This document shows positions 17,026 through 26,607 of a DNA stretch of 64,000 nt, piece by piece. The notes beneath the pieces were generated by a model. The model did not search any database and was not told where the DNA came from. It saw only the letters and a program-made list of their open reading frames with translations. The position numbers were made by a program, and so were the translations under genes. Every line of letters starts with the position of its first letter. The first letter of the stretch is position 1. Origin of the DNA: an uncultured Clostridia bacterium. Its GTDB lineage: Bacteria; Bacillota; Clostridia; Christensenellales; Aristaeellaceae. Location: NCBI GenBank assembly GCA_947165425.1, contig CAMVAJ010000005.1:1-64000 (forward strand). Direction: 5' to 3'.

Positions 17026-18765
17026 ATGAAAACAAATCAGATTGAGCGGGAGGCCAGCGCCGTCTCCCTCCCTAAAAACAGATCCCTGACCGCCAAGACC
17101 CTCCGTTCCACGGTTCTGGCCGCCGTCGCTCTCGGCCTGGTGGCGCTAGTCATCGGCACGGGGATGTATGGCTATACCATTTTCAACCAGTATACGCGCC
17201 GGGCCTTTGAGACGACCCGAAACGCCTCTCTCTCCGCCAGCCACGGCGCGGACGCCGTCGGATTTTCCAAAAAGGTGATGGGCATTTACCGGGCTCTGAC
17301 GCCGGAGCAGCGGAGTCAGATGGGGACCGAGGCTTACCGGAAGCTTTTCACCGAGCAGCCGGACGTGAAGACCATGGCCGGCACCTATGATCTGCTCCAG
17401 CATATGCTGAGCGGCTACATGATCGACGTGGACTATGTCTATCTGGCGATGTTCGACGAGGCGACCCGCGCCATGGTCTATCTCGTGGACACCGATCCGC
17501 AGGATCCCTACTCCGCCGGAGAGTGGGAAACTGTCGACGAGCAGGGCATGCGAAAGTTTCTGGACTGGAACGGCGAAGGAATCCTTTATGACGTGGATCA
17601 GACGCCCGGCTATGGATGGATGTGCACAGCGGGCTATCCGATCCGCGACGCGTCGGGCGAGACCTGCGCCTTCCTGCTGGTGGATATCTCCATGAACAGC
17701 GTCATCACGTCGATGGCCCGCTTCGCCCTGCAGATCGGTCTCGCGCTGGCGCTCGCCACGGCGCTGATCGCCTGGCGCGTGTCCAGAAAGATCAAGGCGA
17801 GCGTGGTCCAGCCCGTCGACGCCATCGCCAACGCCGCCGTGCGTTACGTTCAGGATAAGCAGCGCAACGCGCCCAATCAGAATCATTTCGACTCCCTGGG
17901 GATCCGCACCGGGGACGAGCTGGAGAACCTCAGCCGGATCATGGCGGAGATGGAGAGGGACCTCACGGACCATGAGGCGCAGCTCAAGCGCATCACGGCG
18001 CAGGAGGAGCGCATGGTCACCGAGCTGTCCCTCGCCACCCGGATTCAGGCCTCCATGCTGCCCCATGTCTTCCCGCCCTTCCCGGAGCGCACCGATTTCG
18101 ATATCTACGCCAGCATGGACCCGGCCCGGGAGGTCGGCGGCGATTTCTATGATTATTTCCTGATCGACGGGGATCATCTTGGCCTGGTGATGGCCGACGT
18201 TTCGGGCAAGGGCGTTCCGGCCGCCCTGTTCATGATGGCTAGCAAGATCATTCTGCAGAGCGTGGCCATGCTGGGTGGCTCCCCCGCCGAAATCCTGACC
18301 AAGACCAACGAGGCCATCTGCTCCAACAACGAGATGGAGATGTTCGTGACCGTGTGGGTCGGCATTCTGGAGCTCTCCACCGGCCGGCTGACCGCCGCCA
18401 ACGCGGGCCACGAGTACCCCATGCTGAAGCGTCCCGGTCAGCCCTTTGAGCTGTACAAGGACCGGCACGGGTTTGTCGTCGGCGGCATGGCAGGCGTCCG
18501 TTACCGTGAGTATAATCTTCAGCTGGAGCCGGGATCGAAGCTGTTCCTCTACACGGATGGCGTGCCGGAGGCCACCAGCGCCGCCCAGGAGCTGTTCGGC
18601 ACCGAGCGGCTGGTCGCCGCCCTGAACAAGGACCCGGAGGCCTCGCCTGTCGATGTGCTCAAAAACGTCCGCGCCGCCGTGGACGGCTTCGTCCGGGACG
18701 CGAAGCAGTTCGACGATCTGACCATGCTGTGTCTGGAATACCGCGGGGCTCCGTCCGCCGTCTGA
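17026..18765 (+). CDS. Membrane-anchored PP2C/SpoIIE-type serine phosphatase with sensor domain
   Basis: A 579-residue signalling phosphatase. A first transmembrane helix lies at about residues 28-52, an extracytoplasmic sensor region runs to about 225, and a second helix is at about 228-248. A HAMP-like linker and coiled coil (to ~335) follow, then a SpoIIE/RsbU-type PP2C domain. The metal/catalytic motifs are visible as REVGGDFYDYF, ADVSGKGVPAALFM, AGHEYP and YTDGVPEA. Relatives dephosphorylate anti-anti-sigma factors. No sigma-factor partner-switch gene is in the window. It is immediately followed by a terminator and the Pel-like operon, so a link to biofilm control is possible but unproven. 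Confidence 0.9.
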   Translation: MKTNQIEREASAVSLPKNRSLTAKTLRSTVLAAVALGLVALVIGTGMYGYTIFNQYTRRAFETTRNASLSASHGADAVGFSKKVMGIYRALTPEQRSQMGTEAYRKLFTEQPDVKTMAGTYDLLQHMLSGYMIDVDYVYLAMFDEATRAMVYLVDTDPQDPYSAGEWETVDEQGMRKFLDWNGEGILYDVDQTPGYGWMCTAGYPIRDASGETCAFLLVDISMNSVITSMARFALQIGLALALATALIAWRVSRKIKASVVQPVDAIANAAVRYVQDKQRNAPNQNHFDSLGIRTGDELENLSRIMAEMERDLTDHEAQLKRITAQEERMVTELSLATRIQASMLPHVFPPFPERTDFDIYASMDPAREVGGDFYDYFLIDGDHLGLVMADVSGKGVPAALFMMASKIILQSVAMLGGSPAEILTKTNEAICSNNEMEMFVTVWVGILELSTGRLTAANAGHEYPMLKRPGQPFELYKDRHGFVVGGMAGVRYREYNLQLEPGSKLFLYTDGVPEATSAAQELFGTERLVAALNKDPEASPVDVLKNVRAAVDGFVRDAKQFDDLTMLCLEYRGAPSAV

Positions 18766-18772
18766 TCCATTC

Positions 18773-18811
18773 TCGCCGTTCCCTGCCGGGGGCGGCGATT
18801 TCATTTATTTT
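18773..18811 (+). terminator. Intrinsic terminator after the phosphatase gene
   Basis: Stem TCGCCG..CCC/GGG..CGGCGA is followed by a T-rich tract (TTTCATTTATTTTT). Confidence 0.65.
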
Positions 18812-18860
18812 TCATGCGGAAAAAACTTGTATGTTCGCTGTATTCACATGGATTTTTGCC

Positions 18861-18889
18861 TTGAAAACACGGGCGAGGTCATGTATAAT
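18861..18889 (+). promoter_or_regulatory. Promoter of the Pel-like operon
   Basis: TTGAAA (18861-18866), 17-base spacer, perfect TATAAT (18884-18889). The 5' untranslated region is only about 35 bases, so there is no room for a riboswitch. Confidence 0.85.
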
Positions 18890-18929
18890 CATTTGAGACA
18901 ACCGATACTTATATAAGGACGTAGATCAC

Positions 18930-21050
18930 ATGAAATTGCTCTTAACCGGTGTCCTTCCAAAGTCCATATGGACCATCGCCGAGCGTCTGTCCCGTGGCGG
19001 GCACGATATCACGGTGGTTGGCGCCCAGGAGGCGCCAAGTCAGAAGCTGAACGGCGTCCGCCATGTTCGCATGGATCTTGAGAAAAAAGACACCATGCGC
19101 TACATCACGGCGGGCGGCTTCGATTCCGTGCTGTTTTTCTTTGCCTGCCAGTGCGAGGACAGCCGGGACTACGGCGCGGTGCAGGGCAGCCAGTTGGACG
19201 TCATGTTCGAGATCCTGCACGGCTCGACCTCGACCAGCGTGAGGCAGTTCATCCTGATCACCGATCAGCGGGTTTTTGGCTCTGCGCAGACGCCCAGCGA
19301 GGACGAGATCCCTGTGCCGGATACGCCGACGGGCATCATGATCAAAGCGGCGGAGTCCTGCGTGACCTGCGGCACGACGGACAAGATTAAAACACTAATC
19401 ATCCGCACCACCAGCCTGTACGAGCCCGGCGATCCGGGCAGCTTCTTCGCGCAGGCGGCGGCCAGCGCCGCGAGAGGACAGGCCTGGCAGCTGAACGGTA
19501 CCGAGAACACCGCCTGCGATTTCCTGCACGCCGAGGATTTTGGCGTGCTGCTGGAGCATGCCGTGAGCTTGGAGCTGGAGGGAATTCTGCACGCGCCCCA
19601 GGGCGCGCCCGCCACCTACGGCGAGACCGTCCGTCTCCTGAAAAACGAGCTCCCGGAGCTGAATCCGGTGTACCTGGGCGGCGAGCACCGCGCCGCCGCA
19701 CTGCAGGGCCGCCGCGCCGCCGCCCTCGGCTGGGTGCCGCGCCATGATTTCCGGCAGGAAATCAGCCAGCTCTGCGCCCGGGAGAAACCGGAGGAGCAGC
19801 ACAAGCGCGGTCTTCGCCTGCCCGCCGGGAAGCTGGGCTGGGAGATTCTCAAATGGGCCGAGGTCATCCTGCTGGGCCTGCTGGCTGCGTGGCTGACCCA
19901 ACTGGGCGAGACCAACGCGCAGCTGGCCGCCGTGGATTATATCCTGCTGTATGTGATCCTGATCGGCTTCGTGCACGGGCGGACCGCGGGCACGACCGCC
20001 TCGGTGCTGGCCTGCATCTGGTACGGATACAACTTCATACGGCACGGCGGCGCCGGGTCCGACCTGGTCTACAACACGGACCATTGGCTGCCGATGAGTA
20101 TCTATCTTCTCTGCGGCAGCCTCTTCGGCTACGCGCGGGACCGGCAGCGCGTCAAGGTGGAGCTGCTGCAGAAGGAGCGTGAGGAGCTCCAGCGCGAGAA
20201 GGAGTTCGTGGAGGACATCTATCAGAGCACTTACGAGGACCGCAACCAGCTCAAGGAACAGATCTACCATTATCGCGACAGCTACGGGCGCATCTATCAG
20301 ATCACCCGGGAGCTGGACAGCCTGCAGCCCGTGCAGGTGTTCCTCTCGACGCTCCATGTGCTGGAGAGCACCCTGCAGAACAGCAGCGTCGCAATCTACG
20401 AGTGTAAGCCGGGCAGCGACTATATCCGCCTCGTGGTGCGCTCCCGGGAGATGCAGCAGCTCCCCCGCTCCCTCAACATGCTCGACTACGCGCCCATGTA
20501 TGAGCGGCTGAAGGAAGGCAAGCTTTTCGCCAACCACACCTTCATGAACGGCTATCCGGTCTACGCCCTGCCCGTGATCGCCGAGGGCGACATGATGGCC
20601 GTACTGATGCTGTGGAACGTGTCCTTTGAGCAGCAGAGCATGTATATGGAGAACCTGCTGAGCGTGGTGGCCGGCCTGGTGCAGAGCGCCCTAGCCCGGG
20701 CCATCCACTATCACCGCGAGGTGGACGATCTCTATTACGAGAACACCCATATCCTCACCCCCGAGGCCTTCCGGTCCGCCCTGGGCGTGTATCAGACCAT
20801 CCGCCAGCGGCGCACCGGAGACCATGTGCTGGTCCGGCTGCAGGCCGATCACGCCATGGACATGGAGCTGATCGATCGCTATATCGGCAAGCTGGTGCGC
20901 AGCACCGACGTGGTGGGCCGCCTGGACGACGGCTGCTACTACGTTCTGTTCCCCCAGGCCACCACGGACCGGATTCCGGCCATCGACGCGCGCTTCCACG
21001 CCTACGGCATGAGATGCGAAGTGATATCGGAGGATGTCTCGGTTGGATAA
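18930..21050 (+). CDS. pelD: SDR-PelD fusion: degenerate epimerase domain plus c-di-GMP receptor-like PelD
   Basis: Residues 1 to about 275 form an extended SDR (epimerase-like) domain. Its active-site YxxxK is altered: Lys139 is kept but the Tyr position is Gly135. Residues ~308-402 contain about four transmembrane helices. A coiled coil (~405-445), a GAF-like domain (~450-590) and a terminal GGDEF-like domain follow. In that domain the GGDEF signature is DDGCY (666-670), hence no cyclase activity is expected. An RxxD I-site (R657-S-T-D660) is retained, as in PelD, which binds c-di-GMP to switch on Pel export. It is first in a contiguous pel-like operon. I infer a c-di-GMP-gated polymer synthesis hub in which the SDR part is structural or regulatory. 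Confidence 0.85.
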   Translation: MKLLLTGVLPKSIWTIAERLSRGGHDITVVGAQEAPSQKLNGVRHVRMDLEKKDTMRYITAGGFDSVLFFFACQCEDSRDYGAVQGSQLDVMFEILHGSTSTSVRQFILITDQRVFGSAQTPSEDEIPVPDTPTGIMIKAAESCVTCGTTDKIKTLIIRTTSLYEPGDPGSFFAQAAASAARGQAWQLNGTENTACDFLHAEDFGVLLEHAVSLELEGILHAPQGAPATYGETVRLLKNELPELNPVYLGGEHRAAALQGRRAAALGWVPRHDFRQEISQLCAREKPEEQHKRGLRLPAGKLGWEILKWAEVILLGLLAAWLTQLGETNAQLAAVDYILLYVILIGFVHGRTAGTTASVLACIWYGYNFIRHGGAGSDLVYNTDHWLPMSIYLLCGSLFGYARDRQRVKVELLQKEREELQREKEFVEDIYQSTYEDRNQLKEQIYHYRDSYGRIYQITRELDSLQPVQVFLSTLHVLESTLQNSSVAIYECKPGSDYIRLVVRSREMQQLPRSLNMLDYAPMYERLKEGKLFANHTFMNGYPVYALPVIAEGDMMAVLMLWNVSFEQQSMYMENLLSVVAGLVQSALARAIHYHREVDDLYYENTHILTPEAFRSALGVYQTIRQRRTGDHVLVRLQADHAMDMELIDRYIGKLVRSTDVVGRLDDGCYYVLFPQATTDRIPAIDARFHAYGMRCEVISEDVSVG

Positions 21051-21930
21051 CATGAGGGTTTTGATCCCGCTGGCGCTGGTGCATCTGCTGATGCTGTGCG
21101 CCCTGCCGCTGATCGGCCGCAGCCGGGGCATACGGCTGGCCTGGGGCGAGATGCTTTTCTGCGCCCTGCTCCCGATCTTCGGCCCGCTGTGCGGCTGTAC
21201 GCTGCTGCTCAGCCCGCCGCCCGAGGAGGGCGCGCTGCGGGATATGATCATGCGGGAGGACCCCCTCCGGCGCAGCTATACCGTCCCGGATCCCGAGGCG
21301 GCCTCCACCGTCCCCATGGAGGAGGCCTTCCTGATCAGCGAGCCGCGGGTCCGCCGGGAGATGATGATGAAGCTCCTGCACAGCGCACCCGAGGAGAACC
21401 TGGAGCTGCTGATGATGGCGCGCTTCAACGACGATCCGGAGACCGCCCACTACGCCACCGCCACGCTGACCGAGTATCAGCGGCGCACCGAGATGGATCT
21501 GCAGCAGAGCCAGATGCTCCTGGCCCGTCAGCCGAACAACCTCGAGGCGCGCCTGGCCTATATCCGGCAGATCGAAGCCTATATCCAGAGCGGGCTCCTC
21601 GAGGGGCACCTGCTGACCCGGCAGCGCACGCTTTTGGAGCGGGAGCTCTCGCTGCTCTCGCCGGAGGAGACCGATCTCGGCATGGGCTGCCTGAGAGCGC
21701 GGAACCTGCTGGCCATGGGGCAGGCGCACGAAGCGGAGACGGCAGCCCGCGAGCTGACCCGCCGCTTTCCCCGGTCTGAGGAGCCCTGGCTGGAGCTCAT
21801 GCGCATCGCCGTGGACAGCCGGAATCTCCAGGAGCTGCGCGCCCTGCGGGAGGAGATGGAGCGGGCGGGCATCCTCTGGAGCTACCACGGTCAGGAGAAG
21901 ATGGAATATATTCTGAAAGGCGTATCATGA
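21043..21930 (+). CDS. pelE: PelE-like membrane/TPR protein
   Basis: About 295 residues. Two hydrophobic segments lie at the N-terminus (LIPLALVHLLMLCALPLI and MLFCALLPIFGPLCGCTLLL). A helical-repeat region resembling TPR units follows (ARQPNNLEARLAYIRQIEAY; GQAHEAETAARELTRRFP). PelE in known clusters is an inner-membrane protein with TPRs that works with PelD, PelF and PelG. The call rests on this layout and on position rather than a unique motif. A GGAGG directly abuts ATG 21034, so TTG 21043 with 9-base spacing is the better start; ATG 21052 is also possible. It overlaps pelD upstream and DUF2194 downstream (ATGA). Confidence 0.72.
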   Translation: MDNMRVLIPLALVHLLMLCALPLIGRSRGIRLAWGEMLFCALLPIFGPLCGCTLLLSPPPEEGALRDMIMREDPLRRSYTVPDPEAASTVPMEEAFLISEPRVRREMMMKLLHSAPEENLELLMMARFNDDPETAHYATATLTEYQRRTEMDLQQSQMLLARQPNNLEARLAYIRQIEAYIQSGLLEGHLLTRQRTLLERELSLLSPEETDLGMGCLRARNLLAMGQAHEAETAARELTRRFPRSEEPWLELMRIAVDSRNLQELRALREEMERAGILWSYHGQEKMEYILKGVS

Positions 21931-23732
21931 GACAGCAAAGGCATGCCATCCTGTATATCACCACGCCGCTGCTCTGCCTGGCGCTGGGGTTCGCGCTGAT
22001 CGTTTCTCAGAGCGGACTGCCGCTGGAAGCCAGGCCCCTCCGGCTGGAAACGCTGTCGGTTTCGGCGCAGGCCGAGCAAACCGGCGGTTTTGATGTGCTG
22101 CTGCTGAGCCAGGAGCCTAGCCCGCTGCTGGACACCGTCTGTGAAACGCTGAACGAGATGCGTCTGGGGTATCGGATTTCCGATCAGCTGGACGCGAACA
22201 CCCTGTTAAATGTCCGCACCGTGCTGGTCTGCTCCCCTGCGCTGAGCGCCCTGGAGGGGGAAGGCGCGGTCACGCTGTTCAACTGGGTCAACAATGGCGG
22301 CCGCCTGGCGCTGATGTGCGTCCCCTCCGTGGACAGCTGGCTGCGGATTGTCAGCCATAAGCTCGGCATCATGGACGGCGGGCATGATTACCGGGAGTAC
22401 ACCGCGCTGCGGATGGTCTCCGGCACGCTCAACCTCTTCGACGGGCTCACCATGGACGAGGAGCTCAGCGATTTCGCCCTCTCCCTCCGGCTGGAGGGGG
22501 ACTGCCGTGTGCTGATGACCACCGCCGACGAGGCGGACACGCCCCTTCTGTGGACCCGCGAGGTCGGCCAGGGCCGGGTGGCCGTGTGCAATCACACGCT
22601 GATCGGCGGCAAGGACTCCCGCGGCCATGTGATCATCACGCTGCGGGCGCTGGAGGACAAGCTAATCTTCCCCATCGTCAACGCTGGCATGGTTTTCATC
22701 GACGATTTCCCGGCCCCGCAGCCGGAGGGCTTCGACGAGCTGATCCAGCAGCAGTACGGCATGAGCATCCAAAGCTTCTTCCGCAATCACTGGTGGCCGG
22801 ATATGAAAGCCCTCAGCCGGCGCTTTAGCCTGCGCTACACCGGCGTGCTGGTGGAGACCTACAACCGGCAGATGGAGCCGCCCTTCCAGCCGGACACCGA
22901 GGATCACGCCCTCCTGCGCTATTACGCCTCCGAGCTGCTGCAGTCCGGCGGCGAGGTGGGGCTGCACGGCTACAACCACCAGCCCCTGTGCCTGGACGGC
23001 TGGCAGTACGCCGGGGAGGACTATACGACCTGGTCCTCCGAGGCCAATATGTCCAAGGCTGTGAAGGAGCTGGTCCGCTACGGGCGCTCCTTCCTGCCCG
23101 AAGCCGCATTCACCAGCTACGTTCCGCCCTCCAACTATCTGAGCGCGGAAGGACAGCGCGTGCTGCTGCGGACGGTCCCCGAGCTCTCTGTCATCTCCGG
23201 GCTCTATCTCCCGGAGAACGGGGTCAACGCCCTGGTGCAGGAATTCGGGGAGGAGGCCGACGGCAGCATCTCCGTGCCCCGGATCACCTCGGGCTTCTCC
23301 ATCGACAGCTACATTCGGCTGGTCACGTCGGGCGAGCTAATGCTGCACGGCGTATACTCCCACTTCATCCACCCAGACGATGTGCTGGACGTGGAGCGCG
23401 GCGCGGAACTGGGCTGGGAGCGGATGCGCGACGATTTCACCGACAGTCTGGAGGAGATCACTTCGGCCTATCCCGCCCTGCGCTGGTGCACCGCCTCCGA
23501 GGCGGCCGCCGCCGTGCAGCGGTATGACCGGCTCGGCGTGGAGCGTCGATGGACCGGCAGCGCACTCGAGCTGAATCTCTCCTCCTTCTATGACGAGGCC
23601 TGGCTGTGCCTGTATACCGACGAGATTCCCAGCCGGGTAACCGGCGCGGAGAGCTTCCCCGCGGGCGAAGGCTGCCTCTGGCTCCGGGCAACGCAGAATA
23701 CCGTGCGGCTGGAATGGGAGGGCGGAACATGA
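21927..23732 (+). CDS. DUF2194 polysaccharide deacetylase-like protein of the Pel operon
   Basis: A 601-residue protein with one N-terminal membrane or signal segment (ILYITTPLLCLALGFALIV), so the bulk is extracytoplasmic. Residues ~40-240 look like a Rossmann/GATase-like fold (VNNGGRLALM). The second half carries deacetylase-type metal motifs: FIDDFPAP, GLHGYNHQPL and HFIHPDD. This architecture fits DUF2194 proteins that accompany pelF/pelG in Gram-positive clusters, in place of or beside PelA deacetylase. Predicted role: partial N-deacetylation of the GalNAc/GlcNAc polymer outside the membrane. It is coupled to both neighbours by ATGA overlaps. Confidence 0.8.
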   Translation: MRQQRHAILYITTPLLCLALGFALIVSQSGLPLEARPLRLETLSVSAQAEQTGGFDVLLLSQEPSPLLDTVCETLNEMRLGYRISDQLDANTLLNVRTVLVCSPALSALEGEGAVTLFNWVNNGGRLALMCVPSVDSWLRIVSHKLGIMDGGHDYREYTALRMVSGTLNLFDGLTMDEELSDFALSLRLEGDCRVLMTTADEADTPLLWTREVGQGRVAVCNHTLIGGKDSRGHVIITLRALEDKLIFPIVNAGMVFIDDFPAPQPEGFDELIQQQYGMSIQSFFRNHWWPDMKALSRRFSLRYTGVLVETYNRQMEPPFQPDTEDHALLRYYASELLQSGGEVGLHGYNHQPLCLDGWQYAGEDYTTWSSEANMSKAVKELVRYGRSFLPEAAFTSYVPPSNYLSAEGQRVLLRTVPELSVISGLYLPENGVNALVQEFGEEADGSISVPRITSGFSIDSYIRLVTSGELMLHGVYSHFIHPDDVLDVERGAELGWERMRDDFTDSLEEITSAYPALRWCTASEAAAAVQRYDRLGVERRWTGSALELNLSSFYDEAWLCLYTDEIPSRVTGAESFPAGEGCLWLRATQNTVRLEWEGGT

Positions 23733-25156
23733 GGATCTGCGTGATCTGCGAGGGCTGCTATCCCTTTGTGGCGGGCGGCGTCTCCAGCTGGCTGCACGGG
23801 CTGATCAAAGCCATGCCCCAGCACGAATTTGTCATCTGGGCCATCGGCGCCCAGGAGAAAAGCCGCGGCAAGTATGCCTATGAGATGCCGGAGAACGTGG
23901 TCTCCCTCCGGGATGTCTACCTGGACGAGATGATGTCCTGCCATCTCAAAAAGCCGCGCAGGCAGGCCCTCTCGGACGAGGAGAGGGATTGTCTGCGGCG
24001 TCTGTTCCGCTGTGACCGGCCCGACTGGAATACCGTCTTCCGGCTCTTCGGCCGCTCCGCGATCGAAAACGTGAGCTTCCTCATGAGCGAGGACTTCCTC
24101 GACCTGATCGAAGAGCTCTCGGCGCAGGACTTCCCTTATGTGGGCTTCACTGACTATTTTTACTGCATCCGCTCCATGTTCCTCCCGCTGCTGTATCTGC
24201 TGGGCACCGAAATCCCGGAGGCGGATCTGTATTACTCTGTCTCGGCCGGTTACGCCGGTGTGCTGGGCAGCATGGCGCAGGAGCGCACAGGCAAGCCCTT
24301 TCTGCTCACAGAGCACGGCATCTACACCCGCGAGCGCGAGGAGGAGATCCTGCGCACGAACTGGGTACCGCCCCATTTCAAGAATCTCTGGATCAAGATG
24401 TTTTACATGTACACCCGCTGCGCCTATCAGCACGCCTGCCGGGTGACGGCGCTTTTCCACAGGGCGAGCCTGATCCAGCAGGAGATTGGCTGCGCGGCCG
24501 ACAAGTGTCGGGTGATCCCCAATGGCGTGGCCTATGAGCGCTTCGCGGCGATCCCGGAGAAGGAGCCGGACGGCTGGGTGGATATCGGCGCGGTGGTGCG
24601 TCTGGTGCCCATCAAGGATATCAAGACCATGCTCTACGCCTTCTCGCTGGTGTGTCAGGAGCGCAAGGACGTGCGCCTGCATATCATGGGCCCCACCGAG
24701 GAGGACGAGGAGTACTATGCCGAGTGCGTGCACCTGAAGGAGGAGCTCGGCTTGGACAACGCGATCTTCACCGGCCGTGTGAATGTGCTGGAGTATCTGA
24801 AAAAGATCGACTTCGTGCTCCTCACCAGCCTCTCGGAGGGCCAGCCGCTGGCTGTACTGGAGGGCATGGCGGCAGGCCGGCCCGCCGTCACCACCGACGT
24901 CGGCTGCTGCCGCGAGCTGCTGGAGGGCGTGGACGACGCGCTGGGCACCGCCGGCTACTGCGTGCCGCCCATGCACCAGAGCGCCATGGCCGAGGCCATC
25001 CTGGCCATGTGCGCCAACGAGGCCGAGCGCAAGCGCATGGGACACATCGGACAGCAGCGCGTCGCGGCCAACTACCGGCACGCGCAGATGCTGAAGCGGT
25101 ACGAGGACCTGTTCCTGCAGGCAAGGAGGGATGCGGATGGCGGGAATCGGCTTTGA
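23729..25156 (+). CDS. pelF: PelF glycosyltransferase (GT4)
   Basis: Cytosolic UDP-sugar glycosyltransferase that polymerises the Pel backbone. The 475-residue product starts MRICVICEGCYPFVAGGVSSW, the hallmark PelF N-terminus. It shows GT4 donor-site features, including TSLSEGQPLAVLEGMAAGRPAVTTDVG with the E-x7-E acid pair, and NGVAYERF. The track ORF extends upstream to 23606, but the true start is ATG 23729. This start overlaps the DUF2194 stop (ATGA) and follows GGGAGGGC. The identity is strongly supported by the adjacent pelG. Confidence 0.93.
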   Translation: MRICVICEGCYPFVAGGVSSWLHGLIKAMPQHEFVIWAIGAQEKSRGKYAYEMPENVVSLRDVYLDEMMSCHLKKPRRQALSDEERDCLRRLFRCDRPDWNTVFRLFGRSAIENVSFLMSEDFLDLIEELSAQDFPYVGFTDYFYCIRSMFLPLLYLLGTEIPEADLYYSVSAGYAGVLGSMAQERTGKPFLLTEHGIYTREREEEILRTNWVPPHFKNLWIKMFYMYTRCAYQHACRVTALFHRASLIQQEIGCAADKCRVIPNGVAYERFAAIPEKEPDGWVDIGAVVRLVPIKDIKTMLYAFSLVCQERKDVRLHIMGPTEEDEEYYAECVHLKEELGLDNAIFTGRVNVLEYLKKIDFVLLTSLSEGQPLAVLEGMAAGRPAVTTDVGCCRELLEGVDDALGTAGYCVPPMHQSAMAEAILAMCANEAERKRMGHIGQQRVAANYRHAQMLKRYEDLFLQARRDADGGNRL

Positions 25157-26594
25157 GCTGAAAAAGCTGTTTGTGGGCAGCGGCGTGATCCGCAAGCTCC
25201 GGGCCTACGCCTACGCCGCGGTGATCTGCTCCGGCACGATGCTGCTGGCGATCCTCCTGCTGCTGGGCATTCAGGCCATGGCCCAGCGCTACGGCTTGTC
25301 TGAGCACATGCGCGAGGTGCTGGTGGCCACCATGGTGTACGCCCTGTTCCTGAGCATGCTCCTGACCAGCGGGATGCAGATGTTCCTCTCCCGCTATGTG
25401 GCGGACATGATGTATCAGAATCAGCTGGGCAAGGTGCTGCCCTCGCTGCTCGGCGCGTCTCTGGTGCTGATGCTGCCCGGCGGACTGCTCTACGGCTTCA
25501 TCGTCGCCTCCGCGCAGGAGCTGACGCTGCTCCAGAAGCTCCTGAACTGGCTGCTGTTCATGGAGCTGATCCCGGTATGGCTATTGATGTCCTACATCAC
25601 GGCCGCGAAGGATTACAAGGCCATCCTGCTCACCTTCCTCGCGGGCGTTCTGCTGGCGCTCCTCGGCGGGCCGCTGCTGCGGCTGCTCGGGGTGGATACA
25701 ATGACGGCGCTGATGGCCGGTCTGACCCTGGGCTACGGCGTGATGCTGGTGGGCATGCTCCGGGTGCTGCTGCGCTATTTCCCCCGGGGGCAGGGCGCGC
25801 TGCTGGGCTTCGTCGCCTGGTTCTCCCACGCGCCGGATCTGCTGCTGACCGGCTTTCTGAGCATGACCGGGGCCTTCGTGCACATCATCCTGATGTGGTT
25901 CAGCCCCCTGGGCAGCACCGTGACCGGCTTCTACCGGCAGGCCTCCCTGTTTGACAGCGCCGCCTTTTACGCCTATCTCGTGACACTGCCCACCAACATC
26001 AACTTTATCATCTCGGTGGAGGTCAACTTCTACGGCTCCTACCGGGAGTACTTCTCCGCCATCACCGACGGCGGCACCATGCCGCAAATCCAGCTGGCCC
26101 GCTCCAGGATGTCCCGAACCCTCTGGCAGGAGATCACCAACCTGATCATCGTGCAGATCTTCGCCATGGTGGTCTACATGCTGCTGGCGAGGTATTTCCT
26201 GCCCCTGCTCGGCTTTACCGCCGACATGATGCACATGTTCCGCCTGATGTGCATCGGCTACAGTCTGTACTGTATCGGCACCAGCCTGATGATGCTCCAG
26301 CTCTATTTCAACGACCGATACGGCGCCATGGCCACCGCCGCAGCGTTCTTCGCGGGAAATTTAGTGGGGACGCTGCTCTCCCTGCGGCTGGGCATCCTGT
26401 TCTACGGGTCGGGGGTGATCCTGGGCGGCCTGCTCATGTATCTGCTCGCCTTCCCCCGCCTGTCGTGGTATGTGCGGCGCATCGATTACAACGTGTACTG
26501 CTCTCAGCCGGTATTCAACGAAGTCACCCATGACCGCTGGCGGGAGATCGCCGAATGGCTGGAAGCCCGGGCTGCCCGGCGAGCGAGCCGTTGA
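25137..26594 (+). CDS. pelG: PelG polysaccharide transporter (flippase-like)
   Basis: About 485 residues with 11-12 hydrophobic helices, belonging to the PelG branch of the MOP flippase superfamily. The N-terminus MAGIGFELKKL is characteristic of PelG. PelG is thought to export the nascent Pel chain with PelD/E/F at the membrane. AAGGAGGG lies 6 bases before ATG 25137; ATG 25131 from the track is too close to it. The gene overlaps pelF by 20 bases. Confidence 0.92.
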   Translation: MAGIGFELKKLFVGSGVIRKLRAYAYAAVICSGTMLLAILLLLGIQAMAQRYGLSEHMREVLVATMVYALFLSMLLTSGMQMFLSRYVADMMYQNQLGKVLPSLLGASLVLMLPGGLLYGFIVASAQELTLLQKLLNWLLFMELIPVWLLMSYITAAKDYKAILLTFLAGVLLALLGGPLLRLLGVDTMTALMAGLTLGYGVMLVGMLRVLLRYFPRGQGALLGFVAWFSHAPDLLLTGFLSMTGAFVHIILMWFSPLGSTVTGFYRQASLFDSAAFYAYLVTLPTNINFIISVEVNFYGSYREYFSAITDGGTMPQIQLARSRMSRTLWQEITNLIIVQIFAMVVYMLLARYFLPLLGFTADMMHMFRLMCIGYSLYCIGTSLMMLQLYFNDRYGAMATAAAFFAGNLVGTLLSLRLGILFYGSGVILGGLLMYLLAFPRLSWYVRRIDYNVYCSQPVFNEVTHDRWREIAEWLEARAARRASR

Positions 26595-26607
26595 GAGGAA
26601 AGGGTCG

